From assembly GCA_900539185.1 (NCBI GenBank), contig UQBG01000019.1:1-44386 (forward strand): a DNA stretch of 44,386 nucleotides, read 5' to 3'. A program made the position numbers and the translations under genes. How positions within the stretch are numbered: the first letter of the stretch is position 1; each line of letters starts with the position of its first letter. Below are positions 41,555 to 44,386 of this stretch, piece by piece. The DNA is from an uncultured Clostridium sp. Lineage in GTDB: Bacteria > Bacillota > Clostridia > Lachnospirales > Lachnospiraceae. Below the pieces are notes generated by a model. That model searched no databases. It was not told the origin of the DNA and worked only from the letters and a program-made list of their open reading frames with translations.

Positions 41555-42469
41555 ATGAAAAAATATATAAAGTTTTTAATTGGCCTCTGCTGTGTAATTG
41601 CTGTGTTGGGTCTGTTGCCGTTTGCCTATCGTCAGATTTCGCTGGCAGCCAGAAGTGCAGAGGTAGGGGATCGGAATAATACGGTATGTACAACAGACCG
41701 GCGAGTCTTCGACTATGCTGAGGTACTGACGGATGCACAGGAAGAGAAGCTGGAGGCATTGATCAGTAAGAGAGAAAAGCAGCTGGGGCTGGATATTGTA
41801 ATTGTGACGATCGATGAGAATGTTGGAAGTGATCCGTATGATTCCAGCGAAAATAAGACTATTCGTTTTGCAGAGGACTTCTATGAATATGGGAAGTTTG
41901 GCTGGGATGGACATAACAGTGCAGAACGGTCAGGAGATTCGACCGGAGCCGGTGTAATCTATGTAGATAACTGGTATGATCTGAACGGCTATGCAGAGTC
42001 TGCATTCCTGTCTTATCGAGGAGCATCCGGGAATTCGGTTTATGATAAGGCATATAATATTTATCTGAATCAGGGAGAGCTGTTAGAACTGGAAAATGAT
42101 GTGTGGGAATATTCGAACACGAATCCCTACCGAAGCTATCGCCGGATGATCGCCCATCTGACTTCTGATATGACAGGTCCGAATGTACTGGAGTTTCATA
42201 TCAAGGATGCCTGGGCAATCTGGCTTCCAATCATTATAACGGCGATCTTTATTATCGTAAATGTGACGAAAAAGATGGCAGGAAAAACAACGGATCTTTC
42301 AACCTATGTGCAGGGAGGCTTTGCGGATGTGAAGGTCCGCAGGGATGTATTTCTGTCAAAGCATACAACGCAGCGTCATATCGATACCTCCAGTAGCGGA
42401 GGCGGCGGCCACAGCGGTGGCGGAGGCGGAGGCGGAGGCGGCCACAGCGGTGGCGGAGGACGCCATTAA
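41555..42469 (+). CDS. TPM-domain protein with His/Gly-rich tail
   Basis: 304 residues from ATG 41555 (GGAGGTG 41541-41547, 7 bases upstream). N-terminal helix (about 6-25), TPM domain (VFDYAEVLTDAQEEKLEALI, LDIVIVTIDENVGS, GVIYVDNWYDLNG), a second helix (WLPIIITAIFIIVNVT) and a C-terminal tail of Ser, Gly and His. TPM proteins have been linked to acid-phosphatase-like and photosystem repair roles elsewhere; in Gram-positives they are poorly known. The tail is encoded by a 20-base direct repeat, 33 bases apart (42407-42426 and 42440-42459). Confidence 0.85.
   Translation: MKKYIKFLIGLCCVIAVLGLLPFAYRQISLAARSAEVGDRNNTVCTTDRRVFDYAEVLTDAQEEKLEALISKREKQLGLDIVIVTIDENVGSDPYDSSENKTIRFAEDFYEYGKFGWDGHNSAERSGDSTGAGVIYVDNWYDLNGYAESAFLSYRGASGNSVYDKAYNIYLNQGELLELENDVWEYSNTNPYRSYRRMIAHLTSDMTGPNVLEFHIKDAWAIWLPIIITAIFIIVNVTKKMAGKTTDLSTYVQGGFADVKVRRDVFLSKHTTQRHIDTSSSGGGGHSGGGGGGGGGHSGGGGRH
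42407..42459 (+). repeat. Direct repeat in the Gly/His-tail codons of the TPM gene
   Basis: Two identical 20-base copies at 42407-42426 and 42440-42459 with GGCGGA repeats between them. The period is 33 bases, so it keeps frame and could gain or lose 11 residues by slippage. Confidence 0.8.
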
Positions 42470-42494
42470 AGTAATAATATGTCGGTATTTTCCC

Positions 42495-42523
42495 TTGCAT
42501 ATAGGGGGAGAATATGCTAATAT
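42495..42523 (+). promoter_or_regulatory. Promoter of the P-loop gene
   Basis: TTGCAT (42495-42500), 17 bases and TAATAT (42518-42523), 45 bases before the start. Confidence 0.55.
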
Positions 42524-42567
42524 TTTGGATGTATGGAATCTAGGATAAATGACCAGGAGGGACAACA

Positions 42568-43134
42568 ATGAAACACTTAATTTTAGTTACTTCACCACCA
42601 GCATGCGGAAAGACTCATGTAACCAGACAGTTGGCGAAGGCATTAACGAATTGTGTATATCTTGATAAAGATACATTGATTGTACTTTCAAAGCAAATAT
42701 TTAAAGTTGCACATGAGGAGTATAACCGTTCTTCTGATTTCTTTCAGAGAGAAATTCGGGACTATGAGTATTACGCGATCTTGGATATAGCAATGGAAGC
42801 TTTGGAATATAATGACACCGTATTGATCAATGCACCTTTTACGGATGAGATTCGCGATGATGATTATCTGAATAAACTGAGAGAGCGTTTAACGAAGAAG
42901 GATGCGGAACTGGTAGTTATATGGGTAAATACAGATATCGAAGTATGTCATCAGAGAATGATTAAGAGAAATTCTGATCGTGATACATGGAAGCTGGAGC
43001 ACTGGGATGAATATGTGGCATCTCAGAATTATAATGCACCAACGAATATCAAGGAACTGATTATCTTTGAGAATTCTTCAGAAGAACAGTTTGAGCAGTC
43101 CCTGAAGGATACGGTTAAAAAGCTAAGAGGTTAA
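42568..43134 (+). CDS. AAA/P-loop kinase-like protein (zeta-toxin or nucleotide kinase type)
   Basis: 188 residues. The P-loop is SPPACGKTH (Lys15-Thr16), a variant of GxxxxGK[ST]; a lid-like region HQRMIKRNSDRDTWKL follows the strand VVIWVNTDIEVC. This outline matches small P-loop kinases (gluconate/shikimate/zeta-toxin style), but no specific substrate motif is seen. RBS AGGAGGG. No antitoxin gene is adjacent, which argues against a toxin. It ends in a strong terminator. Confidence 0.78.
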   Translation: MKHLILVTSPPACGKTHVTRQLAKALTNCVYLDKDTLIVLSKQIFKVAHEEYNRSSDFFQREIRDYEYYAILDIAMEALEYNDTVLINAPFTDEIRDDDYLNKLRERLTKKDAELVVIWVNTDIEVCHQRMIKRNSDRDTWKLEHWDEYVASQNYNAPTNIKELIIFENSSEEQFEQSLKDTVKKLRG

Positions 43135-43162
43135 AATCGTATAAATAGCAATCGAGGCAAAG

Positions 43163-43192
43163 CCCCAAGTGAGAGATCGCTTGGGGTTTTTT
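43163..43192 (+). terminator. Intrinsic terminator after the P-loop gene
   Basis: CCCCAAGTG (43163-43171) pairs with CGCTTGGGG (43178-43186), loop AGAGAT, then TTTTTT (43187-43192). Confidence 0.9.
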
Positions 43193-43235
43193 GTGTGTAT
43201 TTATTTTGGATGAGCCAATTAATTATACATAGACT

Positions 43236-43264
43236 ATGACAATAAAACAATGAAAATATATACT
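43236..43264 (+). promoter_or_regulatory. Promoter before the phosphatase remnant
   Basis: ATGACA (43236-43241), a 17-base spacer and TATACT (43259-43264). Confidence 0.5.
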
Positions 43265-43312
43265 ATAAGCGTTGAAAACAAAAAATGATAATAGAGCTAG
43301 TGGGATAATAAT

Positions 43313-43862
43313 ATGCTTGATATTCACAATCATACATTGTTCGGAGTCGATGATGGTGCAGAGTCATTGGAGATATCCATAGCGATGTTAAAGGAAGCCA
43401 AAAAACAACAGATCGATGCGGTTATTCTGACTGCACTTCTGGATAAGAGGTGTTACACGCTTGCAAGCTCCGAATATGTACTGACAGAGTATTCCCTTTC
43501 ACACGGAGTATGCATATATACACGAATATACCCGCCGGTTATTATCTGCCGGATATATACCTGTGATTGCCCATGTAGAACGCTATCAGTGTCTGGTACA
43601 GAAGCCGGCACTGTGTGAAGAACTTCAGAATCTGGGGGCTATGATCCAGATAAATGCAAATAGTGTTTTAGGATTCGGAGATAGTATAGAGACAAAAGTT
43701 TGCAGGAAACTGCTTCGGAAGAGATGGGTAGATATCATTGCCAGTGATGCACATAATCTGAACAGCAGGACAAATCACTTAGGACAGTGTTATGAATATA
43801 TATATCGGATGCCTTTGTTCCTGCATGATCGAGGGAATACAGCTACTTACACTGTCAGATAA
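43313..43862 (+). pseudogene. CpsB/YwqE-type tyrosine phosphatase remnant (PHP family)
   Basis: The start reads MLDIHNHTLFGVDDGAESLEIS, the classic PHP N-terminus with its HNH metal site. After ILT the normal middle (about 60-70 residues, with further metal ligands) is missing and the text resumes at TLASSEYVLTEY. Then an extra T near 43489 shifts the frame; reading the other frame gives PFHTEYAYIHEY and GYIPVIAHVERYQ, then ASDAHNLNSR, the family's C-terminus. So one internal deletion and one frameshift break it. These enzymes dephosphorylate the tyrosine kinases of capsule synthesis. Confidence 0.8.
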
Positions 43863-44286
43863 CGGCGGAGTGACAAGGGGAATCTGCCAGATGAATGAAC
43901 AGAATGATTTGACAGAGATAATAGAAACCAGGGGAATCGTAAAGGTTGCAGATGAAGCGGAAGCAAATGGGATTCGCTTAAATGCGGATTCTCTGGTATC
44001 TATGAATATGTGGGGCTTGACACCGGATGTATTAGATATGTTACAGACTGGCTTTGAGGAGTTTTTTGAGAGAGAAGTGCCAGAAAACCCATTAGGAGCG
44101 GAGTATTTGATTCCGGTCTTTATTGAGCAGATGATAACAGAAAAAAGGTTAAGCGTAAAAGTGCTGTGTACAAAAGACTCATGGTATGGTATGACCTATC
44201 GAGAGGATGTAGCAGTTGTTCGAGAGAATTTTCAGCGGATGCTACAGGAAGGAAAGTATCGACAGGATTTATTTTCTGACTTATAG
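43840..44286 (+). pseudogene. C-terminal fragment of a nucleotidyltransferase
   Basis: About 148 residues starting QLLTLSDNGGVTRGICQ, then VSMNMWGLTPDVLDMLQTGF and VLCTKDSWYGMTYREDV. This is the C-terminal half of a sugar-phosphate/NTP nucleotidyltransferase-type protein. The nucleotide-binding N-terminus (the GGxG(T/S)R region) is absent. It begins directly where the phosphatase remnant ends, with a short out-of-family join. The C-terminal text is intact up to TAG 44284-44286. A short product from an internal start cannot be excluded, but it would lack the active site. Confidence 0.75.
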
Positions 44287-44294
44287 GAGAAAAG

Positions 44295-44330
44295 GTACCC
44301 GAATGGATGTCGGGTACTTTTTCTTTTTTT
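44295..44330 (+). terminator. Intrinsic terminator after the nucleotidyltransferase fragment
   Basis: GTACCCGA (44295-44302) pairs with TCGGGTAC (44310-44317) around a 7-base loop, then TTTTTC and seven T. Confidence 0.88.
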
Positions 44331-44370
44331 ACAGATGTAAAATTAATAACAACATATTTGTTTAAATATA

Positions 44371-44376
44371 TTGACA
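44371..44376 (+). promoter_or_regulatory. Likely -35 box of a gene beyond the window
   Basis: A perfect TTGACA at 44371-44376 in AT-rich sequence; the -10 would fall past the window end, so this is a partial promoter only. Confidence 0.35.
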
Positions 44377-44386
44377 AATAGGAATG

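Noticed and set aside
42400..42460. Repeats considered as a CRISPR array
   Set aside because: Only two copies with GGCGGA filler inside a coding frame; no spacers.
42252..42568. Several Arg- and Ala-rich frames over the TPM gene tail
   Set aside because: Shadows of the GGC/GGA repeat that encodes the Gly/His tail.

Overview
The window reads as a chromosomal segment of a Gram-positive, low-to-mid GC anaerobe, most likely a Lachnospiraceae member (Clostridia). This rests on the strong AGGAGG-type ribosome binding sites, sigma-A promoters with 17-base spacers, a SpoIID/LytB protein, RarA next to a TetR/receiver pair, an ECF-type BioY, DUF1292, a TPM-domain protein and a glycine/cysteine-rich small protein. 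No rRNA, tRNA, CRISPR array or insertion sequence was seen. The identification is inference from gene content; no database search was run.

Left part (1-7300): the tail of an unidentified gene, a one-pass membrane protein, a probable 6S RNA with its own promoter and terminator, a SpoIID/LytB-like protein, a YihY/BrkB membrane protein, a TetR regulator followed by a stand-alone receiver protein, RarA and a small membrane protein.

Envelope block (7300-19730): a heterodimeric ABC exporter in which one half has degenerate ATPase residues, a response regulator and histidine kinase overlapping by 4 bases, and a tightly packed six-gene operon. The operon encodes a lipoprotein, two ABC-2-like permeases, one ATPase, one exported CARDB-like membrane-anchored protein and one two-pass protein with a large outside domain. 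This operon is the best candidate for a little-described multi-protein envelope machine. It is followed by an AT-rich orphan gene of phage/ICE polyvalent-protein type, with a strong promoter and a leader hairpin resembling an attenuator.

Middle part (20400-31200): birA-bioY (biotin ligase/repressor and biotin uptake), a candidate pseudoknotted structured RNA with terminator, a small membrane protein, a patatin-like lipase, a SEC-C protein, gltX directly abutting a UvrD-like helicase gene, and an MBOAT plus DHHW pair that probably acylates a surface polymer.

Right part (31200-44386): a phosphate module (Na/Pi cotransporter, PhoB/PhoP-like regulator, PhoR-like kinase) with an 11-base-periodic Pho-box-like array upstream; a DUF1292 gene; an RG-rich disordered protein; leuS; a set of small unknown proteins including a 21-cysteine protein; a lipoprotein / zinc-ribbon / TPM group; a P-loop kinase-like protein; and a decay zone holding remnants of a CpsB-type phosphatase gene and a nucleotidyltransferase gene.
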